From Locusta migratoria (Eukaryota; Arthropoda; Insecta; Orthoptera; Acrididae), in contig CM048744.1 in the NCBI GenBank assembly GCA_026315105.1, forward strand, positions 361,771,168 to 361,835,167: a stretch of 64,000 nucleotides of DNA, given 5' to 3'. This document shows, piece by piece, positions 44,697-55,262 of the stretch. The position numbers and the translations under genes are program-made. The number at the start of each line of letters is the position of its first letter. The stretch's first letter is position 1. Below the pieces are notes generated by a model. That model worked only from the letters and a program-made list of their open reading frames with translations, did no database searches and was not told the origin of the DNA.

Positions 44697-45808
44697 TATG
44701 TTCTAAAGTTGAGTATTGTAAATTTCAGACAATGAATATCTTGTAATACTAATTATATCAATGTTTTAGATGTCAAAGGTTCCTGCACCAGTACCTTTAT
44801 TGACAACTAGACCGGGACGAGTACTAAACAAAGGGCGACGAGGTCACAACAACTTGTTTCCTTCTGTTACGTTGTCTGGGTGTTACACTACCACTTTCAC
44901 GTAACTGGTTGAAGAGGTTGATGAATAACTGCCGAGATGGGTGACGTCTGTTGGGATATCTTGCCGCATACACCGTACAAGAACGAACGGCATTCTTCCT
45001 ACACGCTTCATACACCATGAGCATCTCGGATTTTTCTGCACTGGTAAAACCCATCGACCTACCGCTTGGACTGTTACACGCCGACTAGCGAGCCGCAGTG
45101 AACTTACGGAACACACAAGCACGCTGTAAGCAAATATAACATCATTGTACCTAGCAACTATGCGGGTTGACTGGCACATGTATATGTCGGTGTGGGAATG
45201 TTTCAAAAGACGATATCTCGTAAACAACTTGCACTAGAATCATGCAACAAACAGTATTGATATTTTAGTGCACCCTACTTTTAGTTTCTTAACGTCTACA
45301 GGCATTGTTCCATTTAAAAAACTGTATGTTTGCATAAAAAATACACTTTCTAACTAATATTACAATCTGTTTGTTTGCTAAAAATAAGAGTCCCTGACTG
45401 TGAAAACCGTACATAAATCTCACTTTCCGTTTCCGCAATATTTGCGGTGAAAGTGTTAGATGATTCATCCTGTATATTAAAGATTATGCTAACTTAGAAG
45501 TAGGTATTGTATTGAATTATGAAAATACTTTTCATATTCTAAGAAGGTGGTCATTAATGTACATATACTTTTTTAGCCTTCATAACATGTGAACATCCTG
45601 TCTCTTAGGAGGACTTGACAATGGGCCCCGGCAGCACCAAAAGTAGTCGTTAATGACAAAAATAAAATTTTATGCAACTTTCATTGTTGAAATAGTTAAC
45701 ATAAACTGGTTTCTGTTTCTTTGTTTATTTGATTGTCCGTCATAACTGCAAGAAGTGCAGTTGAAGCTATTTTTACTACTGGTAATCGATTTCGGATTCT
45801 AGAGCCAT

Positions 45809-46000
45809 GCCGCGGTGGAGTTGCCGAGCGGTCTAAGGCGCCTCGCTGCAGTGCGCGCGGTTGCTCGCAGTCGGAGGTTCGAGTACTCCCATGGGCATGG
45901 GTGTGTGTTTGTCCTTAGGTTAGTTTTACTTAGTTTAAGTAGTTTGTAAGCTACGGACTGATGACCACGCTGTTTGGTCCGATAGATTTACAAACATTTT
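45809..46000 (+). mobile_element. SINE-1, 11 bp TSD
   Basis: The TSD tctagagccat is at 45798-45808 and 46001-46011. The head is gccgcggtggagttgccgag. Confidence 0.94.
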
Positions 46001-46020
46001 TCTAGAGCCATAATCAGATT

Positions 46021-46448
46021 GTTGTTGTTGTTGTTGTTGTGATCTTCAGTCCGGAGACTGGTTTGATGCAGCTCTCCACAATACCCTATCCTGAGCAAGC
46101 CTCTTCAACTCCACATAAGAACGGCAAGCTATATTTGTCTGAATGTGCTTACTGTATCCATCTCTTGGTTTTCCTCTGCGATTTTTACCCCACACACTTC
46201 CCTCCAACTCTAAATTCACAATTTCTTGATGTCTAAGAATGTATCCTACCAATCAATCCCTTCTTTTAGTCAAGGTATGCCAGAAATTCCTTTTCTCCCC
46301 AATCTGTTCATAACCTCCTCATTAGTTATTACGCGATCTGTCACACTTCAAAAGCCTCTATCCTTTCCTGTCCACACTGTTTATTGTCCATGTTTCACTC
46401 CCATACAAGGCAACGCTCCACACAAATGCCTTCAGAAAAGACTTCCTT
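46021..46448 (-). mobile_element. LINE-A 3' end, 428 bp, 10 bp TSD
   Basis: The TSD taatcagatt is at 46011-46020 and 46449-46458. A TTG tail lies at 46021-46040. The coding strand keeps the MLVGYILRHQEIVNLELEGS region and the ctgcatcaaaccagtctccg block. The element is a clean 5' truncation. Confidence 0.93.
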
Positions 46449-46458
46449 TAATCAGATT

Positions 46459-46918
46459 AGTGCCTAAAATACAATGAAATATAATTGCAAATAGAATAAA
46501 ATACCTAAAAGCGTCAATAAAAGATGATTTTACATCTGTACACTATATTACAACAGTTCAGTTACTACGCATATACCTTGGCAGCAAGGGTCACATACAT
46601 GACCAGCCAGACAAAATGTAACACCCAACTGTCACAAATTAAGATGCTCATCATAACTATGATTGTGGTGCATCAGAGAAAGCGACGACGGCCCACATCT
46701 AACACCATCCGCTGCTTCGGCACAGTGGGCCGTGCCCCAGCGGTTACCCAGTCAGCTATGCGCGCGACCTACTCTGCCTGACGTCACACGAAAGCGCCGC
46801 GGCCTTCTCTTATGTGGTGGTGCCACAGCCCGCTCCTAGGTAAACAAGCAAGAGGGCGCAGGTCACGAAGCCGATTGGCGGCGCGTACATTACATCACAT
46901 ACCTGTTTACTTTTCTTT
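46459..46918. other. Unassigned sequence
   Basis: GC-richer from 46690 to 46900. No gene or repeat recognised. Confidence 0.35.
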
Positions 46919-46930
46919 TCACAATAACAT

Positions 46931-47127
46931 GTTGTTCAAATGTTTGTATAGCTTGTGGGACTTAACTACGGGGTCATCAGTCCCTAAACTTAGAAACTAC
47001 TTATGAACTAACGTATACTAATGACGGCACAAATATCCATGCCCGAGGGGGGATTCGAACCCCCGACCGTAGTGGCCGTGCAGACCGTGACTGGCGCACC
47101 GCAGACCTCTCGGCCACCGCGGCCGGC
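46931..47127 (-). mobile_element. SINE-1, 12 bp TSD
   Basis: The TSD tcacaataacat is at 46919-46930 and 47128-47139. Confidence 0.94.
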
Positions 47128-47278
47128 TCACAATAACATCAGGTTCATTCCAGCTTACCTTATACTGTCATGAATTTTTATTTTCAGTACGCCACCACAT
47201 CAGTACAATAACGAACGTTAGAATAATTCTTTACGTCATCCTACGCCTGGCATGAAACGTGAATCACAGGGCAAGCGT

Positions 47279-47473
47279 GTGTCGTGGTGAAAAGGCCGAG
47301 TGCTCTATGGTGCCTTGCTGCGGAGCCCGCAGTTGCTCCCTTTCGGAGATTCGAGTCCTCCCTCGGGCATGGGTGTGCGTGTTGTCCTTAGCATAACTTA
47401 GTTTAAGTAGTTTGTAAGCACAGGAACTGATAATCACAGTAGTTTAAGTCCCGCAGATTTATAAACAATTGGA
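47279..47473 (+). mobile_element. SINE-1, diverged
   Basis: The head is cgtggtgaaaaggccgagtg, the B box GATTCGAGTCC (one mismatch), and the body runs to tttataaacaattgg. Confidence 0.8.
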
Positions 47474-48099
47474 TGAGGCCACACTCACACTGAGGGTCGT
47501 TCCAGAAGCCCTAAGATGTCATTATTTCCCTGCACCTTCCGACGCCCGTCCTAACACGGTTTAGGGTATTCCATACTCTTCTCGAAAGGTTAAAGCCGTC
47601 TCCTGGCCTGTTTGCATCAGAAAACAGGCCTCTGTTCTTCGCTGTGCTTCTACTTCATAATCTTCTCCATTCCTTTCCTGGATCGTAAGGAAACACCTCT
47701 TCGCCTGTTTTCCACTGGGATGACCTTGACCTGAAGCGATTTTTTTGCAAATCCTTGTTTATAAGAAGTTTTGGGTTCCACACTATTTTACTATATTATC
47801 CCTATAGTGACTTCTGATTTCACGTGGTGCTATGTCAATTGGTAGAGAGTAACCAATCTGTGGATGTTGACCTAAGAGTTCCAGATATTAGCCTCTTTGC
47901 TTCTCTTAGCTGTATATCGATTTTCGATACATGATAACTTCTGCCCATACAGCCTACCGACTGTACAGGTGGTTTGAAAATAAGAATAAAGGGAAAAAAT
48001 AAGTAAAAAACAGGTACACAATACTCGGCCACGGTATATACTAGTGCCAAGGCTGAAGTTCGCATTTGCATCACACCCTAAGGTTATTCCACTAGTCAA
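47474..48099. other. Unassigned sequence
   Basis: No gene or repeat recognised. Confidence 0.35.
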
Positions 48100-48355
48100 T
48101 CGAGCATGGTGGTGCAGTGGTAGCACACCGGACTCCCATTTAGGAGGACGATGGTTCAAATTCACCTCCGGCCGTCCATATTTAGGTTTTCCGTGATTTC
48201 CACAAGTCGATCCAGCCAAATGCCGGGATAGTTCCTTCAAAGGACATGGCCGATTTCCTCCTTATCCTTCCCCAAAAATCCGAGCTTAAGCTCCGTCTCC
48301 GTCTCTAATGACCACACTGTCGACGGGACGTAAAACCCTAAGCTTCCTCCCAGTG
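48100..48355 (+). mobile_element. SINE-2, plus-strand copy
   Basis: A tRNA-like head with A-box-like TGGTGCAGTGGT and B box GGTTCAAATTC. The body contains aggttttccgtgatttcc, aatgccgggatagttccttt and cgacgggacgtaaaaccc. TSD not identified. Confidence 0.82.
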
Positions 48356-48662
48356 AGTCAGTGGGTTTGGAAGGATACGATGTGTAGATCACCTTTCCGA
48401 TGGTGCAACCCGAGCATCGCTGTGTCATGTCCCAGCGGCGAAGAATCTACAAAAGCTGGCGACCGAACGCAAGAATGCCTCCCGGTCCAAGCAAAGGCGA
48501 ACGAAAAGTAGGGAGAGCCTGTCCCGACGGGAAGAGGCGGGATATCCACAGATTGTGCATATGACTTACCAAACGACACCTCCCACAACATGGTATCATG
48601 ATTTTAACGTTTTCTGTCATTTCCCTAAATCACTCGAGGCAAATACCTTGATAATTCCTTTC

Positions 48663-49370
48663 AACATCTACATAGATGTACAAATCACATTCAAGTACCT
48701 GGCAGAGGGTTCATTAACCACTTTCATAACTTTTCTCTACCGTTTCATTCTCTAATAGCGCTCGGGAAGACAGAACACCTAAATCGTTTGGTTTTTGATC
48801 TGATTTCTCTTATTTTATTGGGATGGTCATGTCGCCCTAAGTAGGTGGGTGCTAGCAAAATATTTTCACATTCAGAAATAAAAGTCGGTGATTGAAACTT
48901 CACAAACAGATCACGCCGCAATGAATAACGTCTTTCTTTTAATGATTTCCACCCCAATTTCGTGCAACATTTCCGTGGCGCTTCCTCCCCCCCCCCCCCC
49001 CCCCGTAACGTGATAAGACAAAACGAGCTGCCCTTATCTGAACCTTCTCAATGTCTTCCGTTAGTCCCACCTGATGAGGGTCCCACAAGGGACAACAGTA
49101 CTCCAGGAGAGGACGACAAGTGTGATGTAGGCAGTCTCTTTGGTGGAGCTGGTGCATCTTCGAAGCGTTTTGCCAATGAAACGTAATCTTTGGTTCGCCT
49201 TCCCCACAATATTTTCTCCAGTCAAAGTTGTTCATAATTGTAACTCCTAGGTATTTGGTAGAATTTACGACCTTAAGGTTGACTGATTCATCGCGTAATT
49301 GAAGTTCAGCGGATTTCTTTTAGTGGTCATTTGTATTACTTCACACTTTTCTTTATTTAGTGTCTTTCAA
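48663..49370 (-). mobile_element. LINE-B 3' half
   Basis: The minus-strand reading RPLLEYCCPLWDPHQVGLTE, DIEKVQIRAARFVLSRY, then MGWKSLKERRYSLRRDLFVK and ECENILLAPTYLGRHDHPNK. A C homopolymer on the plus strand (48988-49004) falls in the coding part and likely breaks frame. It is 5'-truncated. Confidence 0.85.
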
Positions 49371-49517
49371 AGGGCACAGTGATATCCTTCCCCTTCGCTA
49401 TCCCTGTATCTGATTACCGCAATGTCGATGGTAAGTTAAAACCCTAATCTTCTTTTCTTTCTCAAGAGTCGTACTGAAAGATTTATTTTTTATCATTATT
49501 ATTGTTGTTGTTGTTGT

Positions 49518-49893
49518 TGTTGCAGCGTAAAGTCGGCGCCAGACGCACGAGAACGATCGTGTAGAAGGCAGCGGATATGACGTCCGGCAGCCAATCGCGC
49601 GCAGGCTCTGCGCATCCCGGAGGGAGTAACCTAGGAGCGCGCGCTCTACAAGCGGGGCTGTATCTAGGCCGACATGCGTCTGGACGAGTCCATCTGGACT
49701 CGGCTCCGAACTGGGCAGTCACTAGGTCACAGTTCAGCTGCAGAAGTTGAGTATTTGGTGTACTCGTAAAGTTCAGTAAACAAAGCTTGTATTACTAATC
49801 TGAATAGCTGTTATAGATGTCCAAGCATCCTGAATAGAACCTTTCCTGAAAGACAGGCCGGGAAGGATTAAACACAGGCTGACCAGGACGACA
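49518..49893 (-). mobile_element. Solo-LTR-like copy related to the 42.7 kb LTR
   Basis: It starts tgttgcagcg and ends gaccaggacgaca. It shares agccaatcgc, gagggagtaacc and gctgtatctaggccgacat with the other copy. The left flank is a TTG/TTA microsatellite; no TSD is seen. Strand is arbitrary. Confidence 0.7.
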
Positions 49894-49974
49894 AAAAAAT
49901 TATATTATTATTCTGGGACTTTGGATGTCCGCTCCAGATGACTGCTAATGCTTAAACCTTACTCTTCCATTTTC

Positions 49975-50915
49975 AGTTGGTTCCGTTGTTCTCTCGTAGT
50001 TTGCGCCAGTAGAGGATTGTTCCAAAATGGAGTCTGTTATTGAACCGTGTATTAAACAGTGATGTGTGACCGAATTCCTCACCGATGAACAACCTTCGAC
50101 GCTTCCTAAAGGTTTATAATAATAATAATTTAGTGTGGCTGATTGTCCTGGTGCAAGTCTTTCAATTGGACGCCACTTCGGCGACTTGCGTGTCCCTAGC
50201 CTACCCCAGTTATCCAACCGGGGAAAGGGGACCTACAGCTTAACGTGGAATCCGAACCACGTGTCGTTTCTGGCGACTCCTCACATCGTTGAGAGGTGAA
50301 GGATGGGTTAAAGTACAGACTAAAAAAATCCGAGGTCCGACCGGGTTTTGAACCCGCGACCCTCCGTTTTCCAGTCGAGCACTTTACCCCAAGACAACCG
50401 GGCGCGACCTAAAGGTTTATGTAGACGATACAGTGCACGTAAGCAATTTGAGGCGATGGAAGCGGTGTTTTCAAGGTAGTGGAAAGGCTGTGCATGACAA
50501 GCCACGGCCCTGCATAGCTGTCATCCCCCGCAAAGAAGAGCGTCTCGATGAACTCATCCGCGCTGATCGGTGAACAACGATCAGAGAATTGTGTTCAAAC
50601 CTGAATGTCGATTATAATGACTCGGAAACAATGTCGGAACATCTGGGACATCGCTAAGTCTGAGCGAGATGGGGGCCCTCTGATACTTACAAAAGAATAA
50701 AATCTTGTCGAATGGAAATTTGTCTGGACCTGCTGGACAAGTATGAAGTTTAAGGTGACAATTTTCTGAGTAGCATCTTCACCAGAGACGAGACGTGGTG
50801 TCACCATTACGAGCCAGAATCGAAAAGACAATTCATGGAATGGCGACATGCGAATCCTCTGTCAAAGAAGAAATTCAAAACACAGCCGTCTGCAGGCAAA
50901 GTGACATGTTCCGTA
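49975..50915 (+). pseudogene. mariner transposase fragment, split by SINE-3
   Basis: ATG near 50031 (MESVIEPCIKQ) begins a mariner-like N-terminus, then stops. After the SINE it continues GLCRRYSARKQFEAMEAVFS and further degraded sequence. Later come CLDLLDKYEV, FLSSIFTRDETWCHHYEPES (first catalytic D in RDETW) and KRQFMEWRHANPLSKKKFK. It ends at 50915 at a foldback, so the rest of the catalytic core is missing. Multiple stops. Confidence 0.82.
50118..50407 (-). mobile_element. SINE-3, full length, 13 bp TSD
   Basis: The TSD cctaaaggtttat is at 50105-50117 and 50408-50420. The sense strand is minus: a tRNA-like head (gcccggttgtcttggggtaa, B box GGTTCAAAACC), a body with cacgtggttcggattccacg and gcaagtcgccgaagtggcgt, and an ATT-repeat tail. 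Confidence 0.92.
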
Positions 50916-51328
50916 AAATAAAATGAATTCGCCTTCAGTCACAAAATTGTGTTATATTTTACACAATGCATTTCAGGCCATGAGGGCTCATCATCAGGTG
51001 CCTCAATGATTTTTATACATATTTCAAGGCTTGGGCGTGTTAAGATCAAAACGAAAGTTGTAACATATGGAAAATTTTAAAAAGAGTTCCATATAATGAA
51101 AGATATTTAACAATTGACTTACTTATTAAAAATTGGTGCTTAAATAAGTCTAGTGCAGCATGATAATTGGAGTACATTTGTATGTATAAATAATCACCAA
51201 CTCAAATTCTTTTCATCTTGAGACACATTGTAGAATAACAACAACTCAAAGACTTTCAGCTATGAAGATTTAAACATGTATAAAAAATCGTAGAGGCACT
51301 TGGTGAGCCCTCAGGGCCCGAAATGCAT

Positions 51329-51393
<65 letters not shown>

Positions 51394-51435
51394 AATTTTG
51401 TGACTGAAGACGAGTTCATTTTATTTTACTGAAGT
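50914..51435. mobile_element. Foldback with hammerhead-like arms and a 50+ nt A run
   Basis: The left arm (50925-51003) is the inverse of the right arm (51295-51435, split by an A run at 51338-51391). Shared blocks: tgaattcgccttcagtcac / gtgactgaagacgagttca, acacaatgcattt / aaatgcattgtgt. The left arm in antisense reads CTGATGA (50991-50997), a partial stem II, then GAA plus ATGCAT plus T (50965-50974). In the right arm the core is degraded (cttggtga). Confidence 0.75.
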
Positions 51436-51487
51436 ACAACAGGCACGGAACATCACTGGTAATAATGGACAAAATTAAATTGATATG

Positions 51488-51757
51488 TTATCTTCAAAAA
51501 GAACACGCCAAGATCGCAATATGATTAATTAATTTACTGACGATCGGTTTTGATGGAATAGTAAGAGTCCCTTACAAGCAGTTGATAGTATAACTTGTAT
51601 ATTTTACATTTTGACTAAGTGCAATGTTGCAGTTTTTGTCTAACCTCCATTTTTAAACAACATGGTCACATTGCAGGAGTTATACGCCCATCGAAACCGG
51701 TCGTCAATAAATTAATTAATCATATTGCGACCTTAGCGTTTTCCTTGTGATGATAAT
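51488..51757. mobile_element. Small foldback with GAAACCGGTC in one arm
   Basis: The left arm (about 51500-51555, gatcgcaatatgattaatta) is inverted at about 51690-51745 (taattaatcatattgcgacc). The right arm carries gaaaccggtc at 51693-51702, the same block as at 28586. The CTGATGA part is not recognisable. Confidence 0.7.
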
Positions 51758-52221
51758 TAATACGTTGGTAAGTCAATTATTATCCGCAAAGTAGTTATAA
51801 AATTTTATTGTAATAAAATACGAAACTTACAAGAATCCACGGCCCCTTAATGCCTGTTTGAGTGGACCAAACAAGTGATAGAACGGGCAAGATCGGGACT
51901 ATATGGAGGATGATCCAGTACTTCGAATTTGAGTTTCTGGAGCGTTTCAGCAGTGTGGACAGCAGTATACGGACGGGCATCGTCGTGCAACAACACAACA
52001 CGTTCTGACAGCAATCCTCGGCGTTTGCTTTGAATTGTAGGCTTTAGCCTGTCAGTAAGCATCTGACTGTAACGTACACTGTTTATTGTTGTGTCTAGTG
52101 ATGGGAACAATCGAATGAAAACAATCGATTCATTCGATTGTTGGGAAAAAATCGATCATTCGGTTGTAGTTTCTCGTATCGGTTGAATTATTCATTCATT
52201 CTTCTGAGTGAAACCAGTCGG

Positions 52222-52381
52222 TGGGACCAACCGAATGAAACAACCGATTCAGTCGGTTGGACTATTCATTCGTTCTTTTGAGTGAAACCAGACGGTGGGA
52301 TCAACCGAATGAAAAAATCGACGCAGTCGGTTGGCCTACTCATTCCTTCTTTTGAGTGAAATCAGTCGGTAGGCGCAACCG

Positions 52382-52426
<45 letters not shown>

Positions 52427-52625
52427 GACACAGTCGGTTGGACCGCTCATTCCTTTCCTTTTGAGTTAAATCAGTCGATGGGACCAACCGAATGAAAAAA
52501 TTGACACAGTACGTTGGCCTCTTCATTAGTCCTTTTGAGTGAAACCAGTCAGTGGGAGCAACCGAATGAAACAGTCAGTCGGTCGTAGTTTTACTATATT
52601 GGATTAATATTCGTTTATTTTTTTC
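52222..52625. repeat. 74 bp subterminal tandem repeat with an A run in one unit
   Basis: Unit starts (tgggaccaacc-like) lie at 52222, 52296, 52370, 52479 and 52553. The spacing is 74 bp except where a unit is lengthened by 43 A (52382-52424). Confidence 0.88.
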
Positions 52626-53453
52626 GAATGAAAGTAGTCTGTGGGAACAACTGAATGAAAACATGCGAAACTTTTGCAGTTTTGTACATTGACTGAATGA
52701 CTCATACTTACTTTTCAAGTGAAAACAGGCAGCAAGTTTTGTCATATCGCTAGAGCAGGCCTGCGATCACTTTCATTGCCCACCCCAGACTTCTAAAACG
52801 CCGATCATCTGGGCCCGATCGGATTACTATCGCAGACACCCACAATCTGTAGAAGATAAGTGGCCGATGACCACGAAGTACCGCAGGGAGCGGGGACACG
52901 AGAGGGGGTGCTGCCTCGCTGGCGTTTCCACTGCTGACATCGCCATTCGCCAGAAGGCGCGCGCCAAACCCCACACAACAGTGTCTGGCCAGGGGGGCGG
53001 GGCGTGCCATCGCCCATTGTTGTCGGTTTTTTACTGTCTCAATAAAGAAGCGTGGAAACTACAGGGTGTTCCAAAATGATCTCTACAAGTTTAATGTCGC
53101 ATACTGTATCTCCGAAGTGGGAACAGGTAGAAACATGCGGTTTACGGCTTCCTGTTCATACATATTTAAGGTTCCACCAGGACAGAGTTAAGTACGTTAA
53201 CTTTGAGCATATTTGCTAGATCCAAATTCGAAGATCACTAAAACATTAGGTATGGTAATAAAAGCCTTCATTAAAGTATTTTGTATAAAAATATTTCTTA
53301 TAAAAATATTTTTGTTAATTCCATCTAATTTGAAGGAGTATGAGAAGACATACAACATTTATCAGTGCTGTAAATTTCCTTCCGCGTGTCTTTATTCGTC
53401 AACAGTATATGAAAACATTCATCTCAAGTTTCATAATTATTTACTCTTGTCAC

Positions 53454-53604
53454 GCCGCGGTGGAGTAGCCGAGCGGTCTAAGGCACCCGCTGCGGAGCGC
53501 GCGTTTGCTCGCCGTCGGAGGTTCGAATCCTCCCTGAAGCATTGATGTGTAAGCTACGGACTGATGACCACGCAGTTTGGTCCGATAGATTTACAAACAT
53601 TTGA
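53454..53604 (+). mobile_element. SINE-1, body-deleted, 11 bp TSD
   Basis: The TSD actcttgtcac is at 53443-53453 and 53605-53615. The head and B box are intact. About 45 bp of the body after gaagcattgatgt is missing. Confidence 0.93.
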
Positions 53605-53639
53605 ACTCTTGTCACAGATATTTCTGTGGTTATCGGTGA

Positions 53640-54165
53640 AACGGTGTGGAGGTTTATTCCATCCCTCCGCCATGTACCATACAAAATCTTAGTTGAACAG
53701 TGAACTGCCATTTGTTTTGAAAGTCGACTGTGCAAAATTTCATCAAGATCGGAATAAAACTCTATATTGGCGTGAAAGTCTGGAATACCTTCTATCATGC
53801 ATCGAACTAAAGTAGATGTAGACGGTGACCATTCTCTTTCTTTGAAGGTGAATAGCGAAATATATCATTAAAATTCGAATACAAACGGAATTTGTCGAAG
53901 TTAGTAGATAAAGTACCCTCCTCCACGCAACTACGAAATTTATTGTACACAATTACCTTCGTTTTGTTTTAAAGGTCGAGTGTGCAAAATTTCATCAAGA
54001 TCGCAGCCAAATTGTGGCTTTTGTCTAAGTCAGTATGTAAAGTACCCTCCGCCATGCACCGAATGAAATTTTATGTAGACAGTGACTTTCCTCTTGCTTT
54101 GAAGGTCAAGTGTGCAAAATTTCATCAAGATTGGAACAAAAATGTAGATTTGCATGCAATAGAAA
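53640..54165. repeat. About 127 bp tandem repeat, four diverged units
   Basis: The anchor tttgaaggtc-like recurs at 53717, 53841, 53968 and 54098. It is followed by gtgcaaaatttcatcaagat and, later in the unit, aaagtaccctccnccatgca. Confidence 0.85.
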
Positions 54166-55262
54166 CACACACACACACGAACACGGACACAGTGCTATAT
54201 TTATAAGATTTGTCTCTAAGAAAGTTTCATGCTGAATCACGGTTCATTTATACCCGAAAAGACATCATATAAAGGACAGAGACTTGTTTCATTCGGTGGT
54301 CGCGCATCGACTGAAACCACTCAAACCCACCGAATGAGTGAAAACATTCATATAACGGCTGCAACCGACAGAGACTGGTTTCATTCGATTGTTTCATTCG
54401 ACTGAAAAAACAGCCTGAACGAAAAAACAACCGATTGACCAATCGGTTGTTAAAAACAGTCGGTTGTCCCATCACTATGTGTCCCTTTCACCATAGTGTT
54501 CCAGTACATGACCTCGTGCATCCCAAAAAACCGTTAGCATCACTTTACCTTGCACGGCGAATTTGGGTGTTTTCATTCCATGCTCTGCCGTTTACTCTCC
54601 GGCTCGTAATGATGGATCCATGTTTCGTCACCAGTAATGATTCTGTCTTAGAAGTTGTCTCCTTAGTTACCATAGCGATGTTTTTGCAGATGTCGAGGCG
54701 CGTTTGCTTATGCAACTGTGTGAGTTGTTTCGGGACCCATCTTGCACAAACTTTACGAAACCCAAGTATGTTGTGAATAATTTCGTAGGCAGAAACATAA
54801 CTAATTTGAAGACGATGAGCCACTTCATCAATAGTTAATCGTCTGTCTAAGAGAATCATTTCACTTGATCGCTCAATGGTTTCTTCATTTGTCGCGGTAA
54901 ACGGTCGTCCGGCTCCTTCATCGTGCTTAACACTCGGAATTTTTCACTCCACTCGTACACACTTCGTTGTGGCAAAACACTCCTCCCGTACTGTACTGAA
55001 AATCTATGAATTTCGGCCCCTGATACACCTTCCGCCCACAAAAAACGTAGCACTCAACGTTGCTCTTCTTTGGTGCAAATAGACAGCGGAGCAGCCATGA
55101 TTAACAGCACGGCAGCGACAACCAAACTAACGTAGCAGCTTGAAAATTACAAATATATAACAACAAATAAACAAAGCCTGCGTCATCAACGTAAAACGAC
55201 AATACTACCAACATAAACAAAAATATAATTAAATTGCGGATAATAATTGACTTACCCTCGTA

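Larger units (their letters stand above)
42736..44851 (-). mobile_element. Solo LTR, 5 bp TSD, interrupted by Tc1
   Basis: It starts TGTTGTGGCG and ends GGTCACAACA (TG...CA with short inverted ends). It is flanked by acttg at 42731-42735 and 44852-44856. Without the Tc1 insert it is about 485 bp. It shares agggagtaacc and gctgtatctaggccgacat with 49518-49893. No internal coding region remains. Strand is arbitrary. Confidence 0.85.
41958..45054 (-). pseudogene. IS630/mariner-type transposase, split by a solo LTR
   Basis: The start is MGFTSAEKSEMLMVYEACRK at 45054, with an N-terminal helix-turn-helix region to about 44857. After the insert it continues VTTGEGEIDVHAAVAVDPHV, then LHQELHGNDFENRVRFCRWA, FSDEATF (first catalytic D) and WSVNVW-like. 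Near the C-terminus the third-D motif reads SPDLTPVHFF, with H in place of the catalytic D. It ends HFEHNL, stop at 41958. Frameshifts occur between 42125 and 42445. It is closely similar in layout to the 9.2 kb pseudogene. Confidence 0.82.
41581..45472 (-). mobile_element. IS630/mariner-type transposon with about 300 bp TIRs, TA TSD
   Basis: TA at 41579-41580 and 45473-45474 flanks termini CAGGGTGAATCA / TGATTCATCCTG. The arms are about 41581-41905 and 45160-45472, with shared agatatcgtcttttgaaac. Organisation and transposase resemble the element at 8.67 kb. It is interrupted by a solo LTR at 42736-44851. It is inactive. Confidence 0.9.
40953..45690. mobile_element. Foldback element with hammerhead-like arms, split by a transposon
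   Basis: The left arm 40953-41160 and right arm 45485-45690 are inverted copies. Shared blocks include tcaagtcctcct, cacatgttat, caccttcttagaatat and cataattcaatacaatac. Each arm has a decayed hammerhead-like segment (antisense near 40989-41030: ACTAGT preceded by AAA). An IS630-type transposon at 41581-45472 interrupts it; without that insert it is about 0.84 kb. Confidence 0.75.
52097..54476. mobile_element. hAT-like non-autonomous element, 8 bp TSD
   Basis: The termini AGTGATGGGA and TCCCATCACT are flanked by ttgtgtct (52089-52096) and atgtgtcc (54477-54484), 6 of 8 bases alike. Subterminal arrays of aaccgaatga and cagtcggttgg motifs occur at both ends, with an aacaaccgatt/aatcggttgtt palindrome near the right end. 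No hAT transposase is visible. Inside are a SINE-1 and a 127 bp tandem repeat. Confidence 0.78.
51838..55098 (-). pseudogene. mariner transposase, split by the hAT-like insert
   Basis: It starts MAAPLSICTKEEQR (55098) with an in-frame TGA just after. It continues VLRFLWAEGVSGAEIHRFSV, then RRLTIDEVAHRLQISYVSAY, ARWVPKQLTQLHKQTRLDI and WDARGHVLEHYGE up to about 54485. It resumes at about 52088 with INSVRYSQMLTD, LLHDDARPY (second catalytic D) and YSPDLA, where a frameshift removes the last catalytic D. The mariner DD34D layout is inferred. Confidence 0.86.
51763..55260 (-). mobile_element. mariner-like transposon split by a hAT-like element, TA TSD
   Basis: TA at 51761-51762 and 55261-55262. 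The TIR ggtaagtcaattattatccg occurs at both ends. Without the 2380 bp insert and one 8 bp TSD it is about 1.1 kb, a little short for a mariner. Confidence 0.9.

Noticed and set aside
44201..44746. 181-codon plus-strand open frame
   Set aside because: It is antisense to the Tc1 transposase and its TIR.
48360..48560. GC-rich exon after the SINE-2 copy
   Set aside because: No splice-consist frame or domain; could be flank of another repeat.
53061..53090. A further transposon end (acagggtgttccaaaatg)
   Set aside because: It resembles a mariner-type terminus, but I found no partner end within the hAT-like element.
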